Source: Phytopythium helicoides (lineage: Eukaryota; Oomycota; Peronosporomycetes; Pythiales; Pythiaceae). Taken from it: a stretch of DNA of 64,000 nucleotides. The number at the start of each line of letters is the position of its first letter. Position 1 is the stretch's first letter. Below are positions 9,770-20,971 of this stretch, piece after piece. Position numbers and translations under genes: made by a program. The notes beneath the pieces were generated by a model. It was not told the origin of the DNA. It saw nothing but the letters and a program-made list of their open reading frames with translations, and searched no databases. The stretch covers positions 62,001 through 126,000 of the forward strand of contig JANFNE010000011.1 in NCBI GenBank assembly GCA_024867545.1. Reading direction: 5' to 3'.

Positions 9770-10891
9770 TCAGCGGTCGAACAGCAGCACGTGGATCGCC
9801 TCGAGCTCGCGCTGCTCGTCGGTCTTCTCGCCAGTAGAGGCGGCCGCGAGCGGCGACAAAGGCGGGCGCAAGCTGTCCAGGCCGTTAAACGTCGTCCCGG
9901 TGGTACGTGAGTTGCGAGATACAGAGCCACGTGGTGGTTCCTCGGCTGTGCTCGGCTGGCTATCGGTGTACGAGGTCGGATCGCTGTAGATCGACCTGTT
10001 TTGGTGGCGAGGCGAGCCAGAGCCACGGATACCACCGCTTGCTTGGGGTTGCCTCACAGCTGTCGAATGATAGGACGGCTCGTCTGGAGTTGCCGAGTAC
10101 TCCGAATTACTCGATTCTGACGGTATCGGATCGAGCTTCTTGGATCGAGACATCCCCATCACCTTGTCGCAGAACGCGCTTGCAGTCACGCTGGTGTGCG
10201 ATGTGCCATCCACCCCGAGAGACTCGTTGAGATCGTAGATGCTGAGTCCCGGTGATCGTGCCTCGACTGACGGGAGTTCGTTGCTCACGGGATTACTTAT
10301 CAAGCCGTCCGAACGCGAGGATAGAGCCGCTCTCGAGGCTCGTTCTTTACCGTAAAGGCTTTCCTGCGCTGGAGTCGTCGGTCTTTCTTGAGTCGGGATG
10401 GATACCTGACTGGCTTGCTCGACATGCACCGCCTCGTTTACTGTTTGCACGGACGTGTCGGTTCTCAGTGGAGTAACAGGCACCAGCGGTGGCGCTAATG
10501 GCTCCAGAGGGGCAGGATCATTAGGCAGCGTTAGCGGTCGGTCAGGGGCATCAAAGTCAGCGGCCGCTGCTTGTCGTCGCTCGCGCTCTTCTCGCTGCTC
10601 GCACTCTTGCTGTATCAATTCAGCCTTTGCCTCCCGCACAGCCGACAGCCGGAACTGCAGCCGCATCTTGATTTTGTCCATCTCGGCGAACATGACCCGC
10701 ATCCGCTCGACGTCCTTCTGCACCATCGCGCGTTTGGCTGCCTCTTCATTCTCTTCGTCCTCTTCCTCTTCGTCGCTACCGGAGGCGTCGCTGTCCTCTT
10801 CACTGCTGGGCTCGCTGCCCTCGGAGCTCAGCTCGTCGTCCTCTTCGCTGCTGCTCGGCTCTTCTTCCTCGTCGTCTCTGCGTCTGGCCAT
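9770..10891 (-). CDS. Acidic, Ser-rich protein with short coiled coil
   Basis: An intronless 373-residue frame. Residues 1-50 are a run of Asp/Glu/Ser (EEEEPSSSEEDDELSSEGSE and similar). Residues about 52-110 form a charged coiled coil (KDVERMRVMFAEMDKIKMRL, then ELIQQECEQREERERRQAAA). The rest is low-complexity Ser/Pro/Thr, probably disordered, with a short C-terminal helix EQRELEAIHVLLFDR. No known domain, signal peptide or membrane helix is seen. The continuous frame and start context support a gene, but no function can be assigned. Confidence 0.65.
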   Translation of the reverse strand: MARRRDDEEEEPSSSEEDDELSSEGSEPSSEEDSDASGSDEEEEDEENEEAAKRAMVQKDVERMRVMFAEMDKIKMRLQFRLSAVREAKAELIQQECEQREERERRQAAAADFDAPDRPLTLPNDPAPLEPLAPPLVPVTPLRTDTSVQTVNEAVHVEQASQVSIPTQERPTTPAQESLYGKERASRAALSSRSDGLISNPVSNELPSVEARSPGLSIYDLNESLGVDGTSHTSVTASAFCDKVMGMSRSKKLDPIPSESSNSEYSATPDEPSYHSTAVRQPQASGGIRGSGSPRHQNRSIYSDPTSYTDSQPSTAEEPPRGSVSRNSRTTGTTFNGLDSLRPPLSPLAAASTGEKTDEQRELEAIHVLLFDR

Positions 10892-11650
10892 GACCTTTTA
10901 TCAGTTCAACGCCTTCCTGCGGGATGGGTTGAAAAAAAAAAAGATCGGCTGGCAGACATCTCCGTCATGCTCCGATAAAGTACGACGCAGACAGGGCGGA
11001 CAAAACTGGCTACCGACAGTGACGTCTGGCTTCAACGCGACGACAGGTGCGTGGTCAGCCAATCACACTGCGCTGCGTGGCGCCGGACTCTCCATGTCAT
11101 GCATACTCAAAGCAAGTCAACGAAGCTCACCACCATCCGTCGTTGAATTGTTGCCGTTGGCGCCAAACGATCTTTGCGAAGATTGTCGGTACACATACCA
11201 ACGCGAGCCACAAGCCTCCTGGGCTTGTAGCAACACGCGTCTATCATGTATGATTCCAGCTCCGGCCACTGCTTGCCGTGCGCGCACAGCACTGCCAGGT
11301 GCGTGCTGCCAGCAGCCAGCAGCCAGTCTGAGCAGCCAGCCAGTGCACTGCGAGCCATCCCGCGCAGACTCCAGATGCACAGTACCCCAGCCCAGCCTTT
11401 TCCGTCTGCACCGCCCTTTCTCTCTGTGGCGCCGACCAAAACATCTTGAAGTGAGTATGTTCTCATCCTCCACGCCGCTCCCACCAAGACGCGGCGGGGT
11501 AGAGTGCCGGCCCGCCATTGGTCGAAATGACGTAGAAGCCGTGCACTGCCAGCGGCTCGCTGCGTGGCGGCGCTCGCCGTGCCGGATCAATCTCCAATTT
11601 CCCGCGGCCCAGGCTCAAGCGACCGGAGCTTCTCCAGCAGTTGGACGATC
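10892..11650. promoter_or_regulatory. Divergent intergenic region, 0.76 kb
   Basis: It separates the acidic protein gene (minus) and the first K-rich surface protein (plus). CCAAT lies at 11059-11063 and ATTGG at 11517-11521, the latter followed by AAATGACGTAG, a CRE-like TGACGT core. Open frames here are short, cross strands and have no coding look. Confidence 0.35.
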
Positions 11651-13108
11651 ATGCGCGTGTCGGGCGTCTTCCGTTTCGCAGTGCTGGCCGCCGCAGCGGT
11701 CGCGGCGCTCGCGGCTCCGTCTCAGGCCGTGCCAAGCTCAGCGCTGGCGCTGTCGGGCGCGTCGGTGGCCGTCGCGAGCTCCATGGCCGTCGTGAGCGCG
11801 CAGCGCAAGCTTACGGCGGACTTTATGAGCCGCAAGCTGCACAACGGCATCGACGACGGCGATGGAGACGACGCCGTGGAGGAGACCTACGAGGAGGAGG
11901 AAATGGACGAGAAGGAGGAGGAGGAGGAGATGGAGGAGGCCCACACGCCGGCTCCTACCAAGAAGCACAAGAAGAAGAAGCACAAGAAGACGGCCGCCCC
12001 CGCTACGGAGGCCCCCGAGCCGACCACGGAGGCGCCGGAGCCCACTCCGGAGCCGACCCCGGCCCCCACCCCAGCGCCGACTCCGAAGCCGACGACCAAG
12101 GCTCCTGCCCCGACCACGGAGGCCCCGGAGCCGGAGGTCGAGGAGGAACCCGCCCCGGCTCCTACCAAGAAGCACAAGAAGAAGAAGCACAAGAAGGCGG
12201 CCACCCCGGCCCCGGAGATTGAGGAGGAAGAAGAGGAAGAGGTGGAAAACACGCCTGCGCCGACCACCGCCGTGAACGACAAGAAGATCACGGGTGACAA
12301 GAACGAGGGTGTCATTGATGGATCCTCGGAGGGTAGCGCGGAGATTGACAAGATTGATCTTTCCAACAAGGACGGATGGGTCAGCGTCTACAACGACCCG
12401 CCTCTCCTCGTCATTAAGGCCTCGCTGTACGCCTTCATCTCCTACAATGATACCAACGTCTGCGATACCTTCAACATGACTCTGAACGCGGTCGAGCAGA
12501 AGCCTGATGGCAATGGAACGTTCGAGTACCACGTCGTGACGTACATTAGCTGCATGAAGGACGGTGAGGACCAGACGCAGGGTCGCTTCATCCTGAACTT
12601 CCTGCCGGAGGGCAAGCGTCTGTTGCTGACGGAGTGCGGTCATCGTGAGGAGGGCGAGATCGTGAACTGGCTGAAGATCACGAACGAGGTTCCTGAGTGC
12701 ATGACTCCTAAGCAGCGCAAGAAGTTCCTTGCTCAGCCTATGAAGCATATCCACGCCTCGAACGGTACGACGACGGACTCGGATGCTGTGAAGACGGACT
12801 TCTTCTCGCGTCTCGAGGATCTTGACGGCAAGGAAGTCGCCATCGCTGGTTCTGCCACGGTTGCTCTGATCGCGCTTATTGTCGTCCTTGTCGTGTGGGT
12901 GATTCGCAAGCGCAAGGCTCAGCGTGACCTCGAGCGCACAATTGCTGGCGCCAAGGCGGAGCACGCGGTCGAGGACGAGGAGAACGTGCAGACGGAGGTG
13001 ACTGGCACGAAGGAGCGCAAGGGTCTGATGGATAGCGCGAAGGCGAAGTCGGATGAGGCGGATGTGGAGGAGGGTTCGTTTGTGAACTCGCCTGCCGTGC
13101 GTGTGTAA
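11651..13108 (+). CDS. Lysine/proline-rich type I membrane protein, tandem copy 1
   Basis: A 485-residue protein starting at ATG 11651 (MRVSGVFRFAVLAAAAVAAL), a clear signal peptide. The next part is an acidic Glu block, two copies of a KKHKKKKHKK lysine block separated by a Pro/Thr/Glu-rich stalk, and a second acidic block. A conserved ectodomain follows (about 245-405) with four cysteines (NVC, ISC, TEC, PEC) and NDT/NMT/NGT sequons. One helix at about 408-428 and a charged cytoplasmic tail end in EEGSFVNSPAVRV. It is probably a surface protein. The family is unknown to me. Long blocks are nearly identical to the gene at 13874. Confidence 0.85.
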   Translation: MRVSGVFRFAVLAAAAVAALAAPSQAVPSSALALSGASVAVASSMAVVSAQRKLTADFMSRKLHNGIDDGDGDDAVEETYEEEEMDEKEEEEEMEEAHTPAPTKKHKKKKHKKTAAPATEAPEPTTEAPEPTPEPTPAPTPAPTPKPTTKAPAPTTEAPEPEVEEEPAPAPTKKHKKKKHKKAATPAPEIEEEEEEEVENTPAPTTAVNDKKITGDKNEGVIDGSSEGSAEIDKIDLSNKDGWVSVYNDPPLLVIKASLYAFISYNDTNVCDTFNMTLNAVEQKPDGNGTFEYHVVTYISCMKDGEDQTQGRFILNFLPEGKRLLLTECGHREEGEIVNWLKITNEVPECMTPKQRKKFLAQPMKHIHASNGTTTDSDAVKTDFFSRLEDLDGKEVAIAGSATVALIALIVVLVVWVIRKRKAQRDLERTIAGAKAEHAVEDEENVQTEVTGTKERKGLMDSAKAKSDEADVEEGSFVNSPAVRV

Positions 13109-13873
13109 GGCGTTTTATGCGAATGGTGACGTTAGTTGTGCGTTAGTCGACCCCTGCCTGGCGCCGGGATGCGTGTGAAAGCTAGACGACGCTGGCAGAG
13201 GAGTAAGTCTCCGTGATGCATAACATTGTATATTGTTCCCCAACAAGAATGCATTGAACTGCAAGTTGTGTTGCACATTATGACTATTCCTAGGTGAGCT
13301 CCCGGCAAAGCCTTCAATGACTCAATCCTGTCGTGGTAGGATTGCCATTCGTGACTCGAACCCATGGTTTCGTTGTCACTTCGCCACGTCACTGTCGTGC
13401 CGCCACCTGATACATTGGACTTGTCCAGCGTCGCTGCCCCGCATCACCACACACTTTCGGCCATCGCTGATTGATCGCCGAAAGGCGAGACGTGCAGCAG
13501 CTAGCACTGGTGTCTGCATCCTCTCCCCACCTCGGAGCCGTCGGCCAGTTGGTTGCTGTGGTGCGTGGCTACAGTGTTGTTGTGTATGCCCCTCCCGTCG
13601 AGTCAGCGACGTACGTACGTGGCACACCAAGAGGTTCAGTTCATCAACTGTCTCTGATTGGGCGAAAAGCACTACTTGTCGCCCTCGCATTGGCCGAAAC
13701 AGCGGGAGATGCGCCACCCTCATCATCCGAGGCAACGGGCGAAGAAAAGGGCGACAGGGGGAGAGGGAGGCGGGCGAGCCGAGCCGCGAGGGCGGGCCGA
13801 CGGCGCGCGACCGGACGTCAATCCCCGATTTCCCAGTCGCCGCGCAAGCCTCTCGACCCTTCCGGCCCTCGTC
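13109..13873. other. Intergenic region with degenerate tRNA-like promoter boxes
   Basis: This 0.77-kb gap has ATTGG boxes at 13657-13661 and 13689-13693, close to the next start. On the minus strand a box-A-like TGGCGAAGTGA (13376-13386) is followed by a box-B-like GGTTCGAGTCA (13352-13362), each one base from consensus. The spacing is too short for a normal tRNA and no cloverleaf forms, so this is at most a degenerate tRNA or SINE head. Confidence 0.25.
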
Positions 13874-15094
13874 ATGCGCACGTCGGGCGTGTTCCGCTTC
13901 GCCGTCCTGGCCGCCGCGGCCGTCGCCGCGCTCGCTGCTCCCTCCGCCGCGTCGCCGAATGCGCTGGCGCTGAGTGGCGCGGCGTCCGTGGCGGTCGCCA
14001 GCTCTCTTGGCGTCGCGAGCGCGCAGCGCAAGCTCGAGCACCTGGGCCGCGAGCTGCAGGACGCCAAGAACTACGATGCGGAGGAGGAAGCCGAGGAGGA
14101 GGAAGAGGAGAAGGAGTTTGACGAGAAGGACGCCGAGGAGGACAAGGCCGAGGAGGAGGCCGAGGCCACCCCCGCCCCCACCAAGCACAAGAAGAAGCAC
14201 AAGAAGCACAAGAAGCACTCGTCCGGATCGGGCAGCGCCGCGACGCCCACGCCAGCCGTCAATGACAAGAAGATCACGGGTGACAAGAACGAGGGTGTCA
14301 TTGATGGATCCTCGGAGGGTAGCGCGGAGATTGACAAGATCGACCTGCGCAACCAGGATGGCTGGGTCAGCGTCTACAACGACCCGCCGCTGATTGTGAT
14401 CAAGGCCTCGCTGTACGCCTTTATCTCCTACAACGACACCAACGTCTGCGATACCTTCAACATGACCCTCAATGCCGTTGAGGAGAAGCCTGATGGCAAT
14501 GGAACGTTCGAGTACCACGTCGTGACGTACATTAGCTGCATGAAGGACGGTGAGGACCAGACGCAGGGTCGCTTCATCCTGAACTTCCTGCCGGAGGGCA
14601 AGCGTCTGTTGCTGACGGAGTGCGGTCATCGTGAGGAGGGCGAGATCGTGAACTGGCTGAAGATTACGAACGAGGTTCCTGAGTGCATGACTCCTAAGCA
14701 GCGCAAGAAGTTCCTTGCTCAGCCTATGAAGCATATCCACGCCTCGAACGGTACGACGACGGACTCGGATGCTGTGAAGACGGACTTCTTCTCGCGTCTC
14801 GAGAATCTCGACACGGAGGAGGTGGCTATTGCTGGTTCTGCCACTGTCGCTCTGATTGCCATTATCGTGGTGATTGTCGTCTTCGTGATGCGCAAGCGCA
14901 AGGCTCAGCGCGACCTCGAGCGCACGATTGCCGGCGCCAAGGCGGAGCACGCGGTCGAGGACGAGGAGAACGTGCAGACGGAGGTGACTGGCACGAAGGA
15001 GCGCAAGGGTCTGATGGATAGTGCGAAGGCGAAGCCGGATGAGGCGGATGTGGAGGAGGGTTCGTTTGTGAACTCGCCTGCCGTGCGTGTGTAA
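13874..15094 (+). CDS. Lysine-rich type I membrane protein, tandem copy 2
   Basis: A 406-residue paralogue of the gene at 11651. It has the same layout: signal peptide (MRTSGVFRFAVLAAAAVAAL), acidic block, shorter lysine block (KHKKKHKKHKKHSSG) and no Pro/Thr stalk, then the four-cysteine ectodomain, one membrane helix (about residues 329-349) and the tail ending EEGSFVNSPAVRV. Positions 14486-14803 match 12500-12817 with one difference seen, while flanking coding DNA differs at many third positions. This indicates gene conversion or selection on the ectodomain. The lysine block and stalk vary in length between copies. Confidence 0.85.
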   Translation: MRTSGVFRFAVLAAAAVAALAAPSAASPNALALSGAASVAVASSLGVASAQRKLEHLGRELQDAKNYDAEEEAEEEEEEKEFDEKDAEEDKAEEEAEATPAPTKHKKKHKKHKKHSSGSGSAATPTPAVNDKKITGDKNEGVIDGSSEGSAEIDKIDLRNQDGWVSVYNDPPLIVIKASLYAFISYNDTNVCDTFNMTLNAVEEKPDGNGTFEYHVVTYISCMKDGEDQTQGRFILNFLPEGKRLLLTECGHREEGEIVNWLKITNEVPECMTPKQRKKFLAQPMKHIHASNGTTTDSDAVKTDFFSRLENLDTEEVAIAGSATVALIAIIVVIVVFVMRKRKAQRDLERTIAGAKAEHAVEDEENVQTEVTGTKERKGLMDSAKAKPDEADVEEGSFVNSPAVRV

Positions 15095-15443
15095 GTCGCA
15101 TAGCGGGCGTTCAGTCCGTTACTGCGAAGTTTAGATCATGATGATGCTGAAGCGGCTTGTCGCTTGGCAGTGTAGTATCGTTGTATACTCTTTTGGTTCC
15201 ACTCCAGTTCACGCGTTAGTGCATGATGTGATCATTTGCTACCATCTTGGTGAAAATCCTTAGCGACAGCACTCTCCAAGAGCACTTACCAAAATGCCGC
15301 TGCTCGTCGTTGCGGTTATGGCTAACTAAACCAGTGGGATCGCTTGATTTCGGCAATCTCCTGGATTAGTCATGCGCTTTCGGGAGCCAACAATTCTTCA
15401 GAATCAAGTCCATCTCTATTTTCTTTGTCGCTAGACGCAGGTT

Positions 15444-18400
15444 TCACCGGCTCATGACGGACGAATCGCTGTAGAAGCGCACTGTACCATCGTATGAGGC
15501 CGTCGCAAGCTGAGGATGCAATGGATTGAATGCAACACTCGTGACAACGTCAGTGTGGCCGTTTAGCTTGGTAATGCAGCGACCTGTGCGCAAGTCGTAC
15601 AGGTATGCTGATCGATCTTCGGAACCTGTCGCGACGTAGCGCATGCACGGGCTGAAGGCCACACCTAACGAGTGAACACGGTTGACATGCTCGCCGAAGC
15701 GCATCACACAATTGTCCGCACGCACATCCCAAAGATGAACAGTGTTGTTGGCGGCCGCACTCGCGAGAAGGTCGTAGAAGTTGGACGGGTGGCTCGTAAA
15801 GCATGACGCCCGAGGCAATGCCAAGCTGTGAATCGCCTTCCTTGAGTGAGCATCTGAAATAATACGCACAGTTTTGCCCACGCCAGTGTCCACGACGCGC
15901 AGTGACCTATCGGATCCACCGACAACAACGACAGGCGAGAGGATCGAACCGTTAACGCACGCAATGCTCGTGATAGTTTGCATCTCATTGAAAGCCCACT
16001 GTGCCACCCGTTTCTTGCGACTCCGATTTTCAGGAATGTCAATATCATTGCGTACTCCGGAGCGGATTGTCTTTGTGTTGCCGATCTTATTATTTGTCGT
16101 TGAGGCCCGCGCATACTGCTCATCAAGCTCAAATTGGTGGAGCCGCAAAACGTTTCCACATGCCGACACGATAAATCGATCCATATAGAAGAATAGCGAG
16201 TCGACAATGTCTTGCTTGATGACCGACTTCTTGGCGCTGCATATCGCCGGCGATAGCGATGACAATCCAGATACCATCGCTTGTGCTGATGTGGCAACGC
16301 TTGATATCGGCGCAGCTCCTTCCAGTGTGAGAGATGGAGTGTCGCTATCAACAAGCCACAATCTTGTTGTTTTGTCACTTGATGTTGTTGCGATCATGCG
16401 ATTGCTGTAGCTCCAGTGAATAGAGCGCACAGCTTGGTCATGTCCGGCGAACACGTTTCCCTCACCGCCATATCGACTAAACGGTAGTTTGCATACCTGC
16501 GCCACCCTATCGCTTCCACTGGTGGCGAGCATCTTGGCATCATGCGAGAACTCAAGAGAGAGAATTGCACTTTGGTGTAGTGTATGTGGCGGGAGGGCAT
16601 TCTTCTCCTGAAAACTGCTCAGCACTCCGCACGAAGTCGGGTATTCTTTCAAATAAGCATCGATTACCGCCTCCGAAGAAGATGGCTGAGAGCTAGACCT
16701 ATTACTCCCCCGTTTATCCTTTACCATTCGTTTCTTCCCGCCGAATGCAGCTGTCGGATTTATTGTTCCGCCATACCCAGAAGACTTGATGCGCGTTCGA
16801 AAAGTAATCGGCTTGTCCAATGTACTTTTCTTTGGGGGAGTTGTCCTCGAAGTAGCGGAGAGAGGTGGGAGATTCAGTACACTACCTTTCGGCGGGGGGA
16901 CGGCGGGGATCACTGACGTTCGACTCGAGATATCACCATAAGAATTGTTGTCATCGCATTTCAATCGGATACCTGAGTCAGATTGCGGGTCGTTTACACA
17001 ACTGTTGAGTCTAAAAAGTTCATCGAGTTGGTTATTTGCAGTTTGACGCTGTGGAACAGTGCAAACTTGGATCATAGTGAAACACGGCTGGAATGCGCTC
17101 AAAATTCCGCAATACATTTCGCAGCTGCGGGTCAGTAGTCTTGATGATCGATGGAAGCAAAATTCTTTCGCAACACAAACTTGATCCAGTATGGCACTGC
17201 TTGACGTCAAACTGTTTTGGAAATCATGAAGTGTCGACATCTCGAAGGAGTATGCATTGATTGTAATCGCGCAACTTGGGAGACCTGCAACCAGGAATTG
17301 CGCGTGGTTGAGCAGGTTCTGCTCACCGTGTGCGTTAAATTGGATACTTGGTGAAGAAGTTGTTTCTGAAGTATTATCCGCAGTTCTGAGGACGTCTGCG
17401 TCGACACATAGGTAGCGCAGCGCAAGAATTGGAGTAGCCACTTCGACTAGATCTCTTCCGTTGTCATTGCTTGAGGATATTTGATCTGTCAGTAAGGATT
17501 TGTTTGCTCCACCTTTGGCAGTGACGACTGTTGGCTCATCAATCCCTGCTCTTGCCCACTCTGGTAGCCTATTGGCTGCAGTATCAATCCCACCTCTTTT
17601 TTCCTGAGCCTTTAGCATCCAACAACCGTCACATACTCTGTATTAGCGATGAGAGCGCGATTCCAGTATCCGTTGAGACTTAAACATATCAATCACCTGA
17701 ATCTGGCTAGCAGACCTGCGGAGGTATGCAGCAGCATCCATAACAGCAAGCTCTCTGGCAAATGCACCAGTTTCAGCAATCATGAATACTTTGATAGTAC
17801 CATCTGAAAAGCCGAACGCTGCATCGCCAGTCACTGGATTCATTGCCAATGATAGAATCGAAAACGCCGAAAGCACTGCCGACTGAAAGCGCAATTCTTT
17901 GGCTGACAGGTCCCAAATCTGCAAGACATGCAGCGTTATGTTAGAGAGCCAATAGCCTGGAATCGATGGGACTTGACTTCTCTTGCCTTGAATGTCCGAT
18001 CCTCCGATGTCGTCACGAGAAGGTGGTGGTAGAGCGGGTGGAATTCGCATTTTGTCACCTGTTTGTATGAATAGACGTGAGTGCGTCGCCTCGATAAGAA
18101 GCTCAATACACAGTATCTCACTCTTGCGATGTGACCTTCAAGTGTGGCATACAGAGTGCCTCTCTCCACTACCAATACGTTCACCGTGGTTCCAACGGCA
18201 ACGGCAAGCATCGTCCCAGTGGCATCAAACGCAAGACATCCTGGTTCTACTGGAGGGTTCTCCACGAGGACACTCTGGCTTACCCGTCCGTTCGCATCGA
18301 CGTGCCAGGCCATCACGCTTTCGCACATAAAGAGAAACAGTCAGGAGCCGTGCCATGTGAGGAATGACTCCAAACAGACTTCTGCACCAGTCTCTCGACG

Positions 18401-18689
18401 CAGACGCGATTATGACGCTGGAAAACGACAAGGACGCATCATAATACACGCGCAGACTGGTGACGCTGTCCGTGTGTCCGTGCAACTCGATTCCCGTCTC
18501 GCCATCGTCATCTTCAACCTGCGGCTCGTCGTTGGATCCCGTCGGCGTGCACCAATTGCGCCCCGAGCGTCGCACGCGCAGCACCGCGCAGTCAGCAAGC
18601 TGCAGCGCGAGCACGGAGCAGACAGCGCACGAGTCAGCTGCCGTGATCGTTGCCCGCGGACGCCACTGCCACGCGCCGGCAATCTCCAT
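15444..18689 (-). CDS. WDR27: WDR27-like double WD40-propeller protein
   Basis: Five exons (18388-18689, 18122-18317, 17987-18058, 17697-17918, 15444-17603) join in frame. The N-terminal propeller shows ELHGHTDSVTSL, IASASRDCVMAWHVD, LEGHIARVTKCEFHP, TSEDRTFKIWDLSAKELRF, the repeat order expected for WDR27. A Ser-rich linker follows, then a second propeller with LATSGSDRVAQVCKL, ATTSSDKTTRLWLVD and ATGSEDRSAYLYDLRTGRC near the C-terminus. The intron at 17919-17986 uses a GC donor. The 17604-17696 intron removes an in-frame TAA. The start is uncertain: ATG 18689 lies below an ATTGG box at 18746-18750, so the frame up to 18767 is probably leader. WDR27 is a scaffold of poorly known role. Confidence 0.75.
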
Positions 18690-18886
18690 GTTGCCGCCAA
18701 TTGCCAAGTGTGTCCTTTCCTGGAAAGCAGGAAAGATTGTTGCCGATTGGTTGATAATACATTTCATAGAGGTATGTTACTGGTTATATATGTACAAAAT
18801 TAAACATATACAGCAAATCAAATGTCGAATCGGCTCTGCTTCTGCAAACTATACTTTGATTCAGTCCTCGAACGCCTCGCAACGAG

Positions 18887-20528
18887 ATGGCGGATGGAGT
18901 GGAACCCGCCGCAGAGGACGAGGCCACCGAGCGGCAGCGCGGCAACAGGTGCAGCGCGGCTTAGCGTTGACGAACTGCAGAGTGCTGCGAAGGTCACTGA
19001 GTGTGCTGGTTGCACCGCAGCAAGCGGGAGGAGATGGACCAAGCGCTGCTTGCGTCACGCACAACTGGCGATCGCTCCGTTGAGGCGGCGCTCGCTGAAA
19101 TTCAAATCATCACGCACAACAAATACGTGCAGCGCGAGGAGCGCAAGTACTCAGAGGTGCGAGGCATGCGCTGTGCGTGGTATAAATGGTGGCTGGACTG
19201 ACGGAGAGAAATGGGTGCAGGAGGAGATTCCGGTGTGCTCATGCATCCCTCCAGGAGACGGCAAGCCGGGCTGTCTTGACGGATGCGTCAATCGAGCGGT
19301 ACGTAAGGAGTCTCATCCAGCTCATTGTCGCTGAATGCAATGCTTAGTGGAAAAAAATGTGGCGCGACTTGCAGGCGCTGATCGAGTGCATTCCTGAATA
19401 TTGTCCCTGCGGAGACCAGTGTGACAACCAACGCATCCAGCGTGGAGTGATGCCTAAATTCGAACTGATTGAGGTCGGGCGGAAAGGAATTGGTATGCGA
19501 TTATTGGAGGACATCCCGGCGGGATCCTTTGTGGGCGAATATATGGGCGAGATTGTCACCGAGGTTGAATACCACATGCGCCGAATTGTACGTGCTCATG
19601 CAGTGATCTCTGAAGCATTCGCACACGTAATTTCACTGATAGTACACTTGTCATGATGGCAGCTCTACCACCGTGAAAAGCACCGGTACATGATGGTTCT
19701 TAGTGGTGGTGAAGTCATCGACGCAACGCGCCTTGGTGGCTGGGCACGGTTCATTAACCACAGCTGCGACCCCAACTGTGGCGTCGAAAAATGGGATGTT
19801 AACGGTGAGGAGCGCTGCGGAATCTTCGCCTTGCGAGATATTTGCATGGGTGAAGAATTGACATTCGACTACAAGTTTCAGTCGTTCAGCAAGCTGGTAC
19901 GTTGGAAATGACGTCACTATCGTGCTTGCTCAGCGAACTAATCAGAACGCCGAAAACGGCAGGAAATCACTGAGTGCTTGTGTGGATCTGCGCACTGCCG
20001 AGGCGTTATTGGAGCCAACAATCGTGTGTCTAAACCGAATGTTAAAAATGGAGTTGGCTCCGTGCTTGCCACACAGGCAGGTAGTGCAAAAATCTTCGAC
20101 CCCATCATCCCAAGCGTCAAGTATCCACACGGCGGCAAAAGGGTAAGTGATTTGGTAGCACATCGCCGACTTGTTTCAATGCATTGACTGGACTTCCTTA
20201 CCAGGCTGCAGATACCCTCATAGATCGGATTGCTCGTCGGCGGTTGTTGAGTCGCAGCGAGATGCTCTTTTTGGGTAAATCGAAGGTGTTCCTACGGCGG
20301 AACTTGGCGCGATCCATGGAGCAGGGTTTCTCCACGCTAGACCTTCCGCAATACTTTCTGCCGAATCCTCACGGACCACTGGTGAATGTGCCACCAGTAG
20401 TGCGTCTGCGAGCACTTCCTGGGTATCCGGCCAAGATTGTGTACGATCCGCCAAGTGTCCGGGCGCTGCGGTTGGAAGAGCTGTTGCAGCGGCTGCGCCA
20501 ACGCAAGTATTTAACACAAGCTACTTAG
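18887..20528 (+). CDS. AWS-SET-postSET histone lysine methyltransferase (H3K36-type)
   Basis: Seven exons (18887-18948, 19021-19156, 19221-19298, 19375-19587, 19663-19896, 19963-20142, 20205-20528) give 408 residues. The Cys-rich AWS domain (CSCIPPGDGKPGCLDGCVNR, then ECIPEYCPCGDQC) spans about 70-115. The SET domain follows with GIGMRLLEDIPAG, the catalytic NHSCDPNC near residue 195 and GEELTFDYKF. The post-SET knuckle ECLCGSAHCRG is at about 245-255. AWS before SET is typical of the SETD2/NSD/ASH1 class that methylates histone H3, mostly K36. PHD, bromo and WW domains are absent, so the exact subclass is open. All internal splices are phase 0 except the first. Confidence 0.88.
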
Positions 20529-20971
20529 AGAAGCAAACCGACCTCGTGGGCCCGCAATGTGAATCACGGATCATGGAGACGGCTAATGTACATCGGAATC
20601 AAGTGAACCTTTCCTTTCCGCGATGACGGCAGCAGTGACACCACCTGGCCAACACCGCATTTTCTGCAATTATGGTTACGCTACCGTCGAAGGGAGAGAA
20701 CCTGTTGTCGCTCTTTTTCCACCAATCCACTCTTCGAAAGCAGCATCAAGCACGGCACGACTGGTTCAAAACGGTGGAAATGCTTGCTTTTCAACGAATC
20801 ACAAGTCACACTGCGCACAAAAAACAGGGTGGCGAGGGGGAGGCAAGCCGCTTTTTTCCCCACTTCCTCGATTCGCCGTCGGCTAGTGCCGCCAGCCCCG
20901 AAGGTGCTCCGGTGGCGGCGTCAGTGTGCGTCATTGAAGGCTCCGAGCGACTGGACGACCAGCAAGCGGCG
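20529..20971. other. Intergenic region, 0.44 kb
   Basis: It holds the 3' end of the methyltransferase gene and the upstream region of the GGNBP2 homologue. An open frame continues upstream of ATG 20972 in phase but lacks conserved sequence. I see no other feature. Confidence 0.3.

Noticed and set aside
13376..14950. A 524-residue open frame on the minus strand opposite the second K-rich surface protein gene (and a 408-residue one at 11738-12964)
   Set aside because: These are reverse-strand shadows of GC-rich coding DNA. The plus frames have signal peptides, a membrane helix and a conserved paralogue, while the minus frames show only Leu/Arg-rich text.
17643..17645. In-frame TAA in the WDR27-like gene, suggesting a pseudogene
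   Set aside because: It falls inside a 93-nt GT..AG intron (17604-17696) that joins both sides in phase 0, so no disruption is needed.
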